DNA of 64,000 bases, taken from Pseudomonadota bacterium. Lineage in GTDB: Bacteria; Pseudomonadota; Gammaproteobacteria; DASZBR01. A program made the position numbers and the translations under genes. The stretch lies in assembly GCA_021777765.1 (NCBI GenBank), contig JAJYDF010000004.1, forward strand, positions 84,330 to 148,329. The letters run 5' to 3'. The first letter of the stretch is position 1. Each line of letters starts with the position of its first letter. The notes under the pieces were generated by a model that was given only the letters and a program-made list of their open reading frames with translations, searched no databases and was not told the origin of the DNA. This document shows, piece by piece, positions 47,627-57,373 of the stretch.

Positions 47627-49150
47627 ATGACAAAAAATTTCTTTCCCACAAAAGAATATTTAAATTATTTATTTGCGTTGTTAGCAGGCACATTATTACC
47701 ACTTGCATTTGCCCCGATCGGTATTTCTATTTTAGCTATTATCTCCCCTGCCCTATTATTAATATTATGGTTACAAGCTAATCCACGCCAATCTTTTTGG
47801 CGTGGCTTTTTTTATGGCATTGGATTTTTCGGTATCGGCGTTTCGTGGGTTTATATCAGTATTCATCGCTATGGAAACACTAACGCCATTTTATCATTTA
47901 TTTTCACCTTATTATTCGTTGCCGTTTTAGCATTATTTATAGCAACGCAAGGCTATTTATTCACAAGATTATTTCCACAAAATAACCGCAGTAAAATATT
48001 AATTGCATTTCCTGCAATGTGGGTATTACTCGAATGGATACGCAGTTGGATTTTGACGGGATTTCCTTGGCTTTTATTAGGATATAGTCAAACCAATTCT
48101 CCTTTCAAATCACTCGCTCCTTTAGTCGGTGTGTATGGATTATCGTTTATTGTTACATTGTCGAGCGGATTATTATTATTAATTTTTCGTGATGGAAAAC
48201 GTCATTGGTATAAAAGTTTATTACCTTTTATTTTATTATGGTTATTTGCATTTTGTTTAATGCCCATTAAATGGACACAATCCGTGGGTAATCGCATTTT
48301 TGTGAGCTTAGTGCAAGGAAATATTCCCCAATCCATTAAATGGGATCCTCAACAAGCTGCAACATCGCTTAATATTTATCAACAATTAACTACTGAACAT
48401 TGGAACAGTGATATTATTGTATGGCCAGAAAGTGCTATTACTTTTTTATTACCCGATGCAATGAATTATTTAAAACCACTTTCTAATACCGCAAAATTAC
48501 ATAACACAGCAATTTTATCAGGCATTCCCATTCCTTTATTCGATGACAAAACAAATTCCGTAAATTATTACAGCAGCATGATCGCTTTTGGTGATGGCTC
48601 TGGTCATTATTTTAAAAGACATTTAGTCCCATTCGGTGAATATGTCCCCTTTCAAAATTTATTACGTGGTTTATTTGGTTTTTTAAATTTACCGATGTCT
48701 GATTTTAGTGATGGTCCATCACATCAACAATTATTAAATGCAAAAGGCATTTCTCTAGCGCCATTTATTTGTTATGAAATCGCCTTTCCCAATTTAGTCA
48801 TTTCCACAGCAAAACACGCTAATTTATTAGTCACAATAAGTGATGATACCTGGTTCGGTGATTCATTCGCCCCCGGTCAACATTTACAAATGGGACAATT
48901 TTGGGCAATAGCTACAGGACGTGATGTTCTATTTGCAACCAACAGTGGCATTACTGCAATTATTGATTCGCGTGGAAAAATATTAGATACCATTCCGAAA
49001 TTCCAACAAACCGTTTTAACGGGTACAGCACAACCCAGAATTGGTAATACACCTCTATTAATTATCGGCAATTTTTGGCCATTACTAATGATATTTTTAT
49101 TATTAGTATTTAATTGGTCAGCACGCAAAATAAATACTTACCAAAAATAG
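47627..49150 (+). CDS. lnt: Apolipoprotein N-acyltransferase
   Basis: 507 residues from MTKNFFPTKEYLNYLFALLA; GAAGG lies about 9 bases before this ATG. Adds the third acyl chain to lipoproteins at the periplasmic face of the inner membrane. About seven spans, with a nitrilase-like domain. The Glu-Lys-Cys triad is visible in VWPESAITF, YFKRHLVPFGEYVPF and APFICYEIAFP. QGNIPQSIKWDP and SDDTWFGDSFAPGQHLQM are further signatures. Intact, so lipoproteins and Lol sorting are expected in this organism. Confidence 0.95.
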   Translation: MTKNFFPTKEYLNYLFALLAGTLLPLAFAPIGISILAIISPALLLILWLQANPRQSFWRGFFYGIGFFGIGVSWVYISIHRYGNTNAILSFIFTLLFVAVLALFIATQGYLFTRLFPQNNRSKILIAFPAMWVLLEWIRSWILTGFPWLLLGYSQTNSPFKSLAPLVGVYGLSFIVTLSSGLLLLIFRDGKRHWYKSLLPFILLWLFAFCLMPIKWTQSVGNRIFVSLVQGNIPQSIKWDPQQAATSLNIYQQLTTEHWNSDIIVWPESAITFLLPDAMNYLKPLSNTAKLHNTAILSGIPIPLFDDKTNSVNYYSSMIAFGDGSGHYFKRHLVPFGEYVPFQNLLRGLFGFLNLPMSDFSDGPSHQQLLNAKGISLAPFICYEIAFPNLVISTAKHANLLVTISDDTWFGDSFAPGQHLQMGQFWAIATGRDVLFATNSGITAIIDSRGKILDTIPKFQQTVLTGTAQPRIGNTPLLIIGNFWPLLMIFLLLVFNWSARKINTYQK

Positions 49151-49432
49151 TGAATGTTTCCTTAATAAATTATCTATATAATATGCGTCCCAACCTGCAC
49201 GATTCATCTCTCCTCCAGAAGAGCATCAGTGTCAAATATTAACTGAATTGAGATTAATAATTGAAAAGAGACTCTTAAGATTATTATTAAATAATGACAC
49301 CCTTTTATTTTTTTTAAATAGGAACCTATTAAGTATTACCCAGAACCAGCACCCACAAAAGCAGATAATCAATCACAAACTGATAAGCGAGATGCTAATT
49401 CGCAACGCGAGCGAGAAGCGCAATACCAAGCA

Positions 49433-49714
49433 ATGAGAGAACAGCAAAGAGCAGAGGTGGATCAATTGTCTACCCCGTCAATGGCGGAGCAACGTTTGCG
49501 ATTGTATTACCCTGAATATGAAATCTTCAAACCAGTTCGTGTTGTAAGATTTCTTCAACGTGGCCCTCATCAAGAAACGCCAAATATTTTGCTAAATGCT
49601 GTTTCACGCGGTAAGCGAGATGTAGTCGAAAATATCTTAAAAGAACACCCTGATTTATTGTTAAAAAATTACCCGGGTACGAAAGTCCATGGCAATTGGC
49701 ACTGTGGGGTTTGA
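49433..49714 (+). pseudogene. 5' part of a frameshifted ankyrin-like effector remnant
   Basis: MREQQRAEVDQLSTPSMAEQ, then ETPNILLNAVSRGKRDVVEN and ILKEHPDLLLKNYPG, an ankyrin-like pair of helices of the type seen in Legionella effectors. The same frame is open upstream to about 49322 (a Gln/Arg-rich stretch) but has no start codon, so the N-terminus is lost or also shifted near the T8 run at 49308. The frame ends at 49714 after a shift near 49675; the next piece continues in the -1 frame. Confidence 0.55.
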
Positions 49715-50316
49715 ATTGGCACATGTGGGCGATAATGCTTAAGTATTTACCTAAAGAAAAATACCAAGAAGCATTTGAGCAGTTAGTAGAATTAGAAAAT
49801 CCTGCCCGCGAGCAAGACCCGCACTTTGATATCACACCGCTAATAAATGCAATGCATGATTATATTGATAAATTCGATTCTGATATTCTATATGCCCCTG
49901 AGCATTCCCAGCGGTCCATGACATTATCATCAAGATTCTACAAGCTTCCTGCTGCCTTACTACTAGAATACTGCCGAAAAGATCATCCATTTGTTCCAGT
50001 ACCAAATTATGAAAATGACGTGGCACCACCAGTTAATTGTGAAGTTAAATTTTATAATAAGTCGATGACTGATGAAGTTAATCGTAATGGCATACCGGTA
50101 TATGCAATAACACGTTCGGATATGAATGTTGCCAGAGCCTTACCCCAAGACTATTTCTGTGTGTCCGAGCTCAAAAAGGATTTGCCGACTTTAAATGCTT
50201 GGAATAATGCAGCGTTGCAAAAATTGCAGGAGCTTAAACGTACGCTCAACCCAGTATTGTCACAAGAAGCCGTACACGCCCAGGAGCCGACACATCGATC
50301 CTCAATGAACCCATGA
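49696..50316 (+). pseudogene. 3' part of the frameshifted ankyrin-like effector remnant
   Basis: The frame is open from about 49672 and reads YESPWQLALWGLNWHMWAIM, then LKYLPKEKYQEAFEQLVELE, which directly continues the repeat started in the previous piece; (L)xYALWALDWHMW-type segments recur in Legionella and Coxiella effectors. It goes on for about 200 residues (DYIDKFDSDI, AALLLEYCRKDHPFVP, YAITRSDMNVARALPQDYFC) and ends RSSMNP. The only possible start is TTG without a ribosome binding site. With the 5' part it forms one locus of about 300-330 codons that a single frameshift has split. Confidence 0.55.
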
Positions 50317-50332
50317 TATAAAAAATAACGAG

Positions 50333-50395
50333 TGTAATGTGCGCCTCACCTCCACCAGTGATTTACCCAATGGTGGCAGTGTGAGGCGTATTACA
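50333..50395. terminator. Long imperfect hairpin after the remnant
   Basis: tgtaatgtgcgcctcac with ctccacca pairs with tggtggcagtgtgaggcgta and ttaca around a short centre. It starts 16 bases after the remnant's stop and probably ends its transcript. No copies elsewhere in the window. Confidence 0.5.
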
Positions 50396-50508
50396 TTTAT
50401 ACAATTTCTTGTTCATTTAAATTCTCCATTTATTTTCACTCAATCATTCATCTACGAGTATTTCAATCAAATCAATACCAAACATTAAACCCATGTAATC
50501 TTGCAAAA

Positions 50509-50557
50509 TGGCATCGCTAATGCCAAAATTACCGCAAATATGGCATTAGCGATGCCA
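50509..50557. promoter_or_regulatory. 17-bp perfect inverted repeat upstream of the AAA ATPase
   Basis: tggcatcgctaatgcca (50509-50525) and tggcattagcgatgcca (50541-50557) are exact inverted complements, with partial pairing beyond (gcaaaa / ctttgc). The repeat ends 22 bases before the ATG at 50580. It may be an operator for a dimeric regulator, a leader hairpin, or the trace of a small insertion. Confidence 0.55.
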
Positions 50558-50579
50558 CTTTGCGACAAGAGGGCTATAA

Positions 50580-51743
50580 ATGGACGAATTTCCGCGATTA
50601 TTTCACGAACCTGAATCCAGTTTTTTCCTGTTTGGACCACGCGGTACGGGTAAATCAACATTGTTAGAGAAGAAGCATGGAGAAAACTCCATTTGGATTG
50701 ATTTACTGAGACCGGATATTGTTCGTCAATATTTCTCATATCCAGAACGGCTACATGATGTAGTGCAAGGAAATCCTGATAAAAAAATTATCGTCATCGA
50801 TGAAGTGCAAAAAGCGCCACAATTATTATCCGTCGTACATCAATTAATTGAACGAAAAAAATCATTACAATTTATCTTAACTGGATCAAGTTCACGTAAA
50901 TTAAAAGCAACGGGTGCAGATTTATTAGGTGGTCGCGCTTTAAAATGTACATTACATCCTTTCATGGCAGCAGAATTAGGAACTGCATTCAATTTACAAC
51001 GCGCATTACAACATGGTTTATTACCATTGATTTGGGAAGCAAAAGAAGCAGCTAGTGTTTTACATGCTTATATCAATTTATATCTAAAAGAAGAAATACA
51101 AGCAGAAGGATTAGTACGCAATCTTGAAGATTTTGCGCGATTTTTAGAAGTGATTAGTTTTTCGCATGCCGAACAATTAAATATCACAAATATCGCAAGA
51201 GAATGTGAAGTAAAGCGAAAGACTGTTGAAAATTATGTCAATATTCTTGAAGATTTATTATTAGGATTTCATATCAATGTTTTTGATAAACGCGCACAAC
51301 GTGAATTAGTGAGTCATCCCAAATTTTATTTATTTGATTCAGGTATATTTCATGCTTTGCGACCTCGAGGAATATTGGATAGCGTTGATGAAATAAATGG
51401 TGCAGCATTAGAAGGATTAATTGCGCAACATCTGAGAGCCTGGATCGATTATAGTAAAGTAAAACATTCATTATATTATTGGCGCACTCGAGCAGGATTA
51501 GAAGTTGATTTTATAATCTATGGTGAAAAATATTTTTATGCGATTGAAGTTAAAAATTCTAAACGAGTACACAACACAGATATTAAATCATTAAAAACAT
51601 TTTTAGATGATTATCCACAAGCTAAAGCATTATTACTCTATCAAGGTGAGGAAATGCTTAAAATAGATAATGTTTTGTGCGTCCCCTCTCATAAATTTTT
51701 AATGCAATTAAAACCAAACAATCCATTATTTATTGGTGAATAA
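50580..51743 (+). CDS. AAA_14/DUF4143 family ATPase
   Basis: 387 residues. The N-terminal P-loop ATPase has Walker A FLFGPRGTGKSTLLEKK, Walker B IIVIDEVQKAPQLL and sensor FILTGSSSRKLKATGADLLG. A winged-helix-like middle and DUF4143 C-terminal domain follow (LNITNIARECEVKRKTVENY, FDSGIFHALRPRG, GLEVDFIIYGEKYFYAIEVK, the last like a nuclease-fold strand). The family is widespread in bacteria and archaea, often in mobile or defence-associated settings, and its function is unsettled. The 17-bp palindrome upstream may control it. It is flanked by repeats and a broken gene, suggesting it arrived by transfer. Confidence 0.88.
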   Translation: MDEFPRLFHEPESSFFLFGPRGTGKSTLLEKKHGENSIWIDLLRPDIVRQYFSYPERLHDVVQGNPDKKIIVIDEVQKAPQLLSVVHQLIERKKSLQFILTGSSSRKLKATGADLLGGRALKCTLHPFMAAELGTAFNLQRALQHGLLPLIWEAKEAASVLHAYINLYLKEEIQAEGLVRNLEDFARFLEVISFSHAEQLNITNIARECEVKRKTVENYVNILEDLLLGFHINVFDKRAQRELVSHPKFYLFDSGIFHALRPRGILDSVDEINGAALEGLIAQHLRAWIDYSKVKHSLYYWRTRAGLEVDFIIYGEKYFYAIEVKNSKRVHNTDIKSLKTFLDDYPQAKALLLYQGEEMLKIDNVLCVPSHKFLMQLKPNNPLFIGE

Positions 51744-51768
51744 TAGCAATAAGTAATCAATTTAAAAT

Positions 51769-51808
51769 GTAGCCCGGACAAAGGAGCGCAGCGACGTGTC
51801 CGGGCTAC
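51769..51808. repeat. gtagcccggac palindromic repeat, single copy
   Basis: gtagcccggacaaaggagcg ... cgacgtgtccgggctac, the cleanest copy of the family. Lies between the AAA ATPase and rlmH. Confidence 0.7.
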
Positions 51809-51876
51809 ATTTTGTTGCGATAAATAACTATAAGCTATACCATTTCTATTTAAATTTAATCCGCTGAGTATTACTT

Positions 51877-52347
51877 ATGAAAATCCAATTAATCGCCGTT
51901 GGTAAACACATGCCTGAATGGGTCAATAAAGCTTATGTTGATTATGCTAAGCGATTACCACGTGAATATAATTTGCAATTAATTGAAGTGAGTGCGCAAA
52001 AACGTGCCAAAAATTCTAATATTGAACAATTAATGCAACGCGAAGGTGAAGAAATATTAATGCATATTCAAGCGAATCATTTTGTTATTGCCTTAGACGT
52101 GCGCGGACAAATGTTTGATACCCCTTCTCTCGCACAACAATTGTATCGTTGGCAACATGCTGGGCGTGACATTTCTATGATTATTGGGGGGCCCGATGGT
52201 TTAGCCCATTCTTGTTTGGCCAGAGCGCAATTACGCTGGTCATTGTCCCCTCTCACCATGCCGCATCCATTAGTGAGGATCGTGGTCATTGAACAACTTT
52301 ATCGAGCCTGGAGTATATTGGCAGGGCATCCCTACCATCGCAGTTGA
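51877..52347 (+). CDS. rlmH: 23S rRNA pseudouridine-1915 N3-methyltransferase RlmH
   Basis: 156 residues, the family's usual length. SPOUT (knotted) methyltransferase acting on 70S ribosomes at helix 69. MKIQLIAVGKHMPEWVNKAY is the typical opening, ALDVRGQMFDTPSLAQQL the middle, IIGGPDGLAHSCLARAQLRW the SAM-binding knot, and HPLVRIVVIEQLYRAWSILA plus HPYHR the conserved end. The stop overlaps a TTG of the following frame. Confidence 0.96.
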   Translation: MKIQLIAVGKHMPEWVNKAYVDYAKRLPREYNLQLIEVSAQKRAKNSNIEQLMQREGEEILMHIQANHFVIALDVRGQMFDTPSLAQQLYRWQHAGRDISMIIGGPDGLAHSCLARAQLRWSLSPLTMPHPLVRIVVIEQLYRAWSILAGHPYHRS

Positions 52348-52412
52348 GTTATAGCTACAAATTATTTATCATATGCACTGCACAAAAATTGATATTCTTG
52401 AGGAAAAACGCA

Positions 52413-53798
52413 GTGCCTGCCTTAACGCTATTAACATTCCCTGACAAAAAAATCATTAATGAAGTTACGCTGGGATTTATTCACTTTATCAATGAAACAA
52501 TTAACTGTATCAACACTTCAGTTCAAGTTGATAAGTCAAAAAATGATGATGATGCTTCTTTTGTTAGAAAAATCTCTCAAATAGCCAATGCTATTCAATT
52601 GATTGAGGTCAGCAAATCCCTCATTGAAAAAAATTTATTAAAATCGGTATGTTTCGATGATGACATCCGATCAGCGCTTAAAGAAAAACTCAATCAAATA
52701 CATTTATTACGAGAATTAGTATTACAAGAAATGAAACAAGATTTAGATGCTGTTCTTCGTCACAAACCTTTTGATATTAATAATGACTTTAGTGATCTCT
52801 CTGTTCAGCAAATTTATTTCTCATCTATTTATCATTGCGTAAATGATATAGAAAAATCGTTGCTTTTAAAAAACCATAATACTATCGTTATTGAGAATCG
52901 TTTGTTACACACTTGGCATCATAAGATAAACAACGTGGTATCTAATATTGAATATTCCGCTCAATTCCCTACTGAATTTAAAAAAAATATTGATTTTACT
53001 TCTAAAAATCATGATTGGCGCGATCGTCTCATTAAATTTTATACATTACTACATCAGCATAATATTGCAGAGAATTCTTATAATCCTCTTAATCAAATCA
53101 AATTTAAAAAAGAAAAAATCAGACCATATGATAATTCTCCTTCAGGATTATCAATGATTTTCGGCAAACAAAAGAAATTACCATCATCTCGTATTACTTC
53201 ACACCCTCAAAATACAAAACAATTACCTCAGAATACTCAAACTACAACATCACAATCTAGTGGGAATACTCATCAAGCGAGAAGCGAACATAGCAGACCC
53301 TCTGAAACTATTGCGATAAGTACCATTAATAATAAACAATCATTAACATCTACAAAGGGAGTAGCTAGCCCCTCCTCTCCAGCAGCAAATTCACAATTAA
53401 TACCATTTAACCTTTTACCCAATCATAAAAAAGCAGCCCTTGACCATATTCAACAACAAATAGAAAAATTAAGTAGTGAATTAGAAAATTCAAACTGCTT
53501 GTGCTTATTTGAAAAAAGGAAATCAAAAAAACAAGATGGATTATATTATTTAAAAAAACTTATCATCACTTCTGGTAATAAAAGTTTAAGTGATTTAGTC
53601 GTTGAAGTAAGAAATGAGCCAGAATGGAAACAATATCTTAATGCAGGTTTTTTCTCGGGCGGTTTATTTTCATTTAAAAGTCGCACGCAAAAATTATTAG
53701 ATACACTGGCTACTGTCAATGAAGATAATTACAAAAATATCTTAGGTAATTATAGTCTTGATGTTGTGGTACGTGCTTATTGCTCGGGAACGATATAA
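52413..53798 (+). CDS. Helical protein of unknown family with a disordered central linker
   Basis: 461 residues from a GTG with AGGA 8 bases upstream (VPALTLLTFPDKKIINEVTL). An in-frame TTG at 52344 overlapping the rlmH stop is the alternative start. The N-terminal two thirds are helical (ELVLQEMKQDLDAVLRHKPF). A Ser/Thr/Gln/Asn-rich disordered linker spans about 265-345 (NTQTTTSQSSGNTHQARSEH). The C-terminal domain (ISKLSSELE-type helix, CLCLFEKRKSKKQDGLYYLK, SGGLFSFKSRTQKLLDTLAT) looks compact. No membrane span or signal peptide. The layout resembles intracellular-pathogen effectors, but no family is recognised. Confidence 0.65.
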   Translation: MPALTLLTFPDKKIINEVTLGFIHFINETINCINTSVQVDKSKNDDDASFVRKISQIANAIQLIEVSKSLIEKNLLKSVCFDDDIRSALKEKLNQIHLLRELVLQEMKQDLDAVLRHKPFDINNDFSDLSVQQIYFSSIYHCVNDIEKSLLLKNHNTIVIENRLLHTWHHKINNVVSNIEYSAQFPTEFKKNIDFTSKNHDWRDRLIKFYTLLHQHNIAENSYNPLNQIKFKKEKIRPYDNSPSGLSMIFGKQKKLPSSRITSHPQNTKQLPQNTQTTTSQSSGNTHQARSEHSRPSETIAISTINNKQSLTSTKGVASPSSPAANSQLIPFNLLPNHKKAALDHIQQQIEKLSSELENSNCLCLFEKRKSKKQDGLYYLKKLIITSGNKSLSDLVVEVRNEPEWKQYLNAGFFSGGLFSFKSRTQKLLDTLATVNEDNYKNILGNYSLDVVVRAYCSGTI

Positions 53799-53831
53799 AG
53801 GATCAAGTATCAACTATCAACTTAATTAAAT

Positions 53832-53944
53832 GTAGGAAATTAATTTTTGTCCCGGGTTTCGCCCTTAGTTTTATATATCAATTTGTAGATAATTAAAAGT
53901 TTTAATATTTAATTATAATTTTCATTTGGCTACACCCAGGCTAC
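53832..53944. repeat. MITE-like element, internally deleted copy 6
   Basis: Left end worn (gtaggaaa), inner palindrome reduced to cccgggtttcgccctt, right end ttggctacacccaggctac intact. About half the length of the full copies. Confidence 0.6.
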
Positions 53945-53972
53945 GACTATGATTTAGATGCGTTTGCTCCAT

Positions 53973-55001
53973 TTACGTCCAATCTAAAATTACTTTACCT
54001 GCTTGACCTGATCGCATAATTTCAAATGCTTGTTGATAATCATTCATTTTAAAATGGTGCGTTATTATCGCTGAAATATTTAACCCGCCTTGTAACATCG
54101 CAATCATTTTATACCAGGTTTCAAACATTTCACGGCCATAAATGCCTTTTAATGTTAATCCTTTGAAAATTACATGGTTCCAATCAATAGCAACAGGATG
54201 TGGTGGAATACCAAGTAAGGCCACTCTGCCACCATGATTCATAAATTGAAATAAATCATTAAACGCATTGGGATTTCCTGACATTTCTAATCCGACATCA
54301 AATCCTTCCGTCATTCCTAAATCAGTCATGACTTCATTTAATTTAATTTGTTGGATATTAATCGCGCGAGTGGCACCCATTTTTTTTGCTAATGCTAAGC
54401 GATATTCATTCACATCCGTAATAACCACATGTCGTGCGCCGACATGTTGTGCAATGGCCACTGCCATAATGCCTGTAGGACCTGCGCCAGTAATTAATAC
54501 ATCTTCTCCGACTAAATCAAATGATAAAGCAGTATGCGTTGAATTACCGAAGGGATCTAAAATGGATGCAATTTCATCAGCAATATTATCGGGAATAGGA
54601 AATACATTGACTGCGGGCATTGCTAAATATTCTGCAAAACATCCGGGTCTATTAACGCCGGTTCCTAATGTATTACGGCATAAATGACGTCGTCCAGCGC
54701 GGCAATTTCTGCAATGACCACACGTAATATGTCCTTCGCCGGAAACTCTTTGACCTATATTTAACCCCACCACTTCGCTGCCTAATGCAACTATTTCACC
54801 GACAAATTCATGCCCAATTGTCATTGGCACTTTAATGGTTTTTTGTGCCCATTCATCCCAATTAAAAATATGAATATCAGTGCCACAAATTGCCGTTTTA
54901 TTGATTTTAATTAATACATCATTATGGCCAATTTCTGGTACAGGAACATCTTGCAACCAAATACCTGGTGCTGCTTCTTTTTTAACAAGTGCTTTCATCA
55001 T
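53973..55001 (-). CDS. tdh: L-threonine 3-dehydrogenase
   Basis: 342 residues. Zinc alcohol-dehydrogenase-family enzyme oxidising threonine to 2-amino-3-ketobutyrate with NAD. The catalytic zinc site is in [18 protein letters not shown] and [13 protein letters not shown], the structural-zinc cysteines in [17 protein letters not shown], and the NAD Rossmann motif in [20 protein letters not shown]. Two ATGs in a row (55001, 54998) overlap the kbl stop, so translation is coupled. The downstream partner kbl uses the product directly. Confidence 0.97.
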   Translation of the reverse strand: MMKALVKKEAAPGIWLQDVPVPEIGHNDVLIKINKTAICGTDIHIFNWDEWAQKTIKVPMTIGHEFVGEIVALGSEVVGLNIGQRVSGEGHITCGHCRNCRAGRRHLCRNTLGTGVNRPGCFAEYLAMPAVNVFPIPDNIADEIASILDPFGNSTHTALSFDLVGEDVLITGAGPTGIMAVAIAQHVGARHVVITDVNEYRLALAKKMGATRAINIQQIKLNEVMTDLGMTEGFDVGLEMSGNPNAFNDLFQFMNHGGRVALLGIPPHPVAIDWNHVIFKGLTLKGIYGREMFETWYKMIAMLQGGLNISAIITHHFKMNDYQQAFEIMRSGQAGKVILDWT

Positions 55002-56194
55002 TTAATGACACCTAATTGACGACCTACTTTTGCAAATGCGTGAATGGCTTGATCCAAATGTACACGTTGATGCGCTGCTGACATTTGTACTCGAATTCTC
55101 GCTTGATTTTTAGGTACTACAGGAAATGAAAATCCGATCACATAAATTCCTTCATTTAATAAATCATCGGCCATTTGTGCAGCGAGTTTTGCATCGCCTA
55201 ACATTACCGGAATAATAGGATGCTCACCTGGCACCAAATTAAATCCTAATTCTGTCATGTGACGTCGGAAATATTGGCTATTTTCTTGTAATTGTTTTCG
55301 TAATGAAATGCCTTCCGTATTTAATAAATCTAATACTTTTATTGATGCAGCTACAATCACCGGTGCTACTGAATTAGAAAATAAATAGGGACGTGATTTA
55401 TTGCGTAACCATGTCACAATTTCTGCGCGGGCACTGACATAACCACCCGATGCGCCACCTAATGCTTTTCCTAAAGTACCAGTAATAATATCCACACGTC
55501 CCATGACGTTACAAAATTCATGTGTACCGCGGCCATTTTCACCCATAAATCCTACTGAATGTGAATCATCTACCATGACTAATGCATCGTATTTATCGGC
55601 TAAATTACAAATTTCAGATAAATTGGCAATGATGCCATCCATGGAAAAAACACCATCCGTTGCAATTAAACGATAACGACAATCTTTAGCAGCTTGTAAT
55701 TGTTTTTCTAAATCCGCCATATTGTTATTTTCATAACGAAAACGCTTTGCTTTACAAAGACGGATACCATCAATAATGCTGGCATGATTTAAAGCATCAC
55801 TAATAATCGCATCTTCTTCACCTAAAATAGCTTCAAATAAACCACCATTGGCATCAAAACAGGATGAATACAAAATGGTATCTTGCAGTCCTAAAAATTC
55901 ACTTAATCGTTGTTCCAATACTTTATGAATATCTTGTGTGCCACAAATAAATCGCACTGAAGACATGCCAAAACCATGTTCTTGTAATGCTTTTTGTCCT
56001 TCGGCAATTAATAAAGGATGATTAGATAAACCTAAATAATTATTTGCGCAAAAATTAATAACTTCTTTACGCGGTTTAACGGTTATAGCCGCTTGTTGCG
56101 GTGAGGTAATTTCGCGTTCAATTTTGAATAATCCGGTATCTCTTAATTGTTGAGTTTCTTTTGCTAAATGGGTGAATAAATCCTGCTTTGACAT
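54998..56194 (-). CDS. kbl: Glycine C-acetyltransferase (2-amino-3-ketobutyrate CoA ligase)
   Basis: 398 residues. PLP enzyme splitting 2-amino-3-ketobutyrate with CoA into glycine and acetyl-Co[21 protein letters not shown] and [20 protein letters not shown] form the substrate region, [20 protein letters not shown] carries PLP-binding Asp and His, and the Schiff-base Lys is in [19 protein letters not shown]. With tdh it forms the threonine-to-glycine pathway, of value to an organism that takes amino acids from a host. Confidence 0.97.
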   Translation of the reverse strand: MSKQDLFTHLAKETQQLRDTGLFKIEREITSPQQAAITVKPRKEVINFCANNYLGLSNHPLLIAEGQKALQEHGFGMSSVRFICGTQDIHKVLEQRLSEFLGLQDTILYSSCFDANGGLFEAILGEEDAIISDALNHASIIDGIRLCKAKRFRYENNNMADLEKQLQAAKDCRYRLIATDGVFSMDGIIANLSEICNLADKYDALVMVDDSHSVGFMGENGRGTHEFCNVMGRVDIITGTLGKALGGASGGYVSARAEIVTWLRNKSRPYLFSNSVAPVIVAASIKVLDLLNTEGISLRKQLQENSQYFRRHMTELGFNLVPGEHPIIPVMLGDAKLAAQMADDLLNEGIYVIGFSFPVVPKNQARIRVQMSAAHQRVHLDQAIHAFAKVGRQLGVIK

Positions 56195-56238
56195 TTTATC
56201 TCCTAATTAATGTACCTAAATTGGTAACAATTCAGTGT

Positions 56239-56414
56239 TGTCATTCCCGCTTGCACAGAAAATAGCGGACTTAATTAACTTTCAAGCGGGAATCTATTTG
56301 TGAATTTATCTCTTGTATTGATATCTTTATAATCATACTTCGATTCGATTTTTGTAATAGATTCCCGCTTGCAATCACTGATTACTATTCATATCTTTCC
56401 AGTGCGGGAATGAC
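56239..56414. repeat. gtcattcccgc element, inverted pair
   Basis: gtcattcccgcttgcaca ... caagcgggaatctatt on the left, and aatagattcccgcttgca ... agtgcgggaatgacac on the right, forming a larger inverted pair about an AT-rich centre. It fills the gap between kbl and the next reverse-strand gene. Confidence 0.65.
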
Positions 56415-56424
56415 ACTTAGGCAT

Positions 56425-56874
56425 CTACAAAGACACTGCTGATTCAAGCAATTTATAAAAATGAGGATTACGGTAATAAATCTTGCCCTTGCCCCAATCT
56501 GGATAACAACCATGGACTTGTATTTTATTGACGCTATTATTTTTTAAATACAATGCTTGGCTTTTACCTTCAATGGCAGTTTCATGCACATAGGCTTTTA
56601 AAACCACATAGTTACCACTCATAAACCGGCCATATTGTATGGCATTATCGATGGAAAAGAAAACAGGTTGTTTTAAGCAACTGGCTACAATTGAATCAAT
56701 TTCTTTGGTAAAAATTTTTTCAACATCTTGATTAACCTGTCGCTTCGTTTTGAAAGGATGAAAGAGATAAACAGCCGTAATATTACTTTCGGATTTAGCT
56801 TTCTCTTGCTTTTTGGATGAGATTGCAGAAACTGCACGTTGCTCTATATTTTTCGTCATTTTAGTTTTTGTCAT
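56425..56874 (-). CDS. Small protein of unknown family
   Basis: 149 residues from MTKTKMTKNIEQRAVSAISS; AAGAGAA lies 7 bases before this ATG, whereas the longer frame upstream has no site. The first 30 residues are Lys/Ser-rich and probably disordered. The rest is a compact alpha/beta region: ITAVYLFHPFKTKRQVNQDV, SCLKQPVFFSIDNAIQYGRF, NYVVLKAYVHETAIEG, YRNPHFYKLLESAVSL. The lack of a signal peptide and the disordered basic start would suit a secreted effector, but I cannot name a fold. Confidence 0.65.
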   Translation of the reverse strand: MTKTKMTKNIEQRAVSAISSKKQEKAKSESNITAVYLFHPFKTKRQVNQDVEKIFTKEIDSIVASCLKQPVFFSIDNAIQYGRFMSGNYVVLKAYVHETAIEGKSQALYLKNNSVNKIQVHGCYPDWGKGKIYYRNPHFYKLLESAVSL

Positions 56875-57005
56875 TTTAATTCTCTTGTAATAAGTACATT
56901 CACAATATATGTGTGACGTCTTTGAAGTGATTAATTCGGGGGAGAATTTTATCAATTAATGCTTAAGGAATTATTAAATGGTGGAGCATTATTTTTGTAT
57001 TTATT

Positions 57006-57233
57006 TTTTTCCTTCTCCCGCTTGCGGGAGAAGGTGCCAAAGGCGGATGAGGGTGTGTTAAATAATTGTTGAATTCCTTTTAGATGTGCACACAACCCGG
57101 ACACATCGCTGTGCTCCGATGGAAGGGCTACAAATAAAATTTTTATAATTTATGAAGTGTTTTCAAATTTTGTCGTGTACTTTTAATACCCTCTCATCTA
57201 CCGAAGGCACCGCACACTTCTGGGCGAAGAAAA
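57006..57233. repeat. Composite repeat: inverted ccttctccc pair with a gtagcccggac half nested inside
   Basis: Left half ttttttccttctcccgcttg...gatgagggtg and right half accctctcatctaccgaagg...ggcgaagaaaaaaa match the arms of the 18659 element. Between them lies acccggacacatcgctgtgc...ggaagggctac (57095-57131), half of the other palindrome family. One family seems to have inserted into the other. The rest of 56956-57373 is the leader of the LRR gene. Confidence 0.55.
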
Positions 57234-57282
57234 AAAATTGAATCGATTATAAATCCTTAATATTCCATTAACGAATATCCTG

Positions 57283-57288
57283 TATAAT
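57283..57288 (+). promoter_or_regulatory. Candidate -10 box for the LRR giant
   Basis: A consensus TATAAT preceded by ctg lies 86 bases before the ATG, with attccattaacg upstream as a poor -35. The long leader that follows has no strong hairpin. Confidence 0.3.
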
Positions 57289-57373
57289 CTCTTTTTCCCA
57301 ATCAGCTTGGATGCTTTTGCAAGAATCATCAGTAGATAAATCTCGAAAGTTATTTACAGTTTTAGAGGTATAA

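Noticed and set aside
49248..49436. 62-residue forward frame before the broken ankyrin-like gene
   Set aside because: Leu/Asn-rich composition, no ribosome binding site, and it is out of frame with the recognisable Gln/Arg-rich coding stretch in the same bases.
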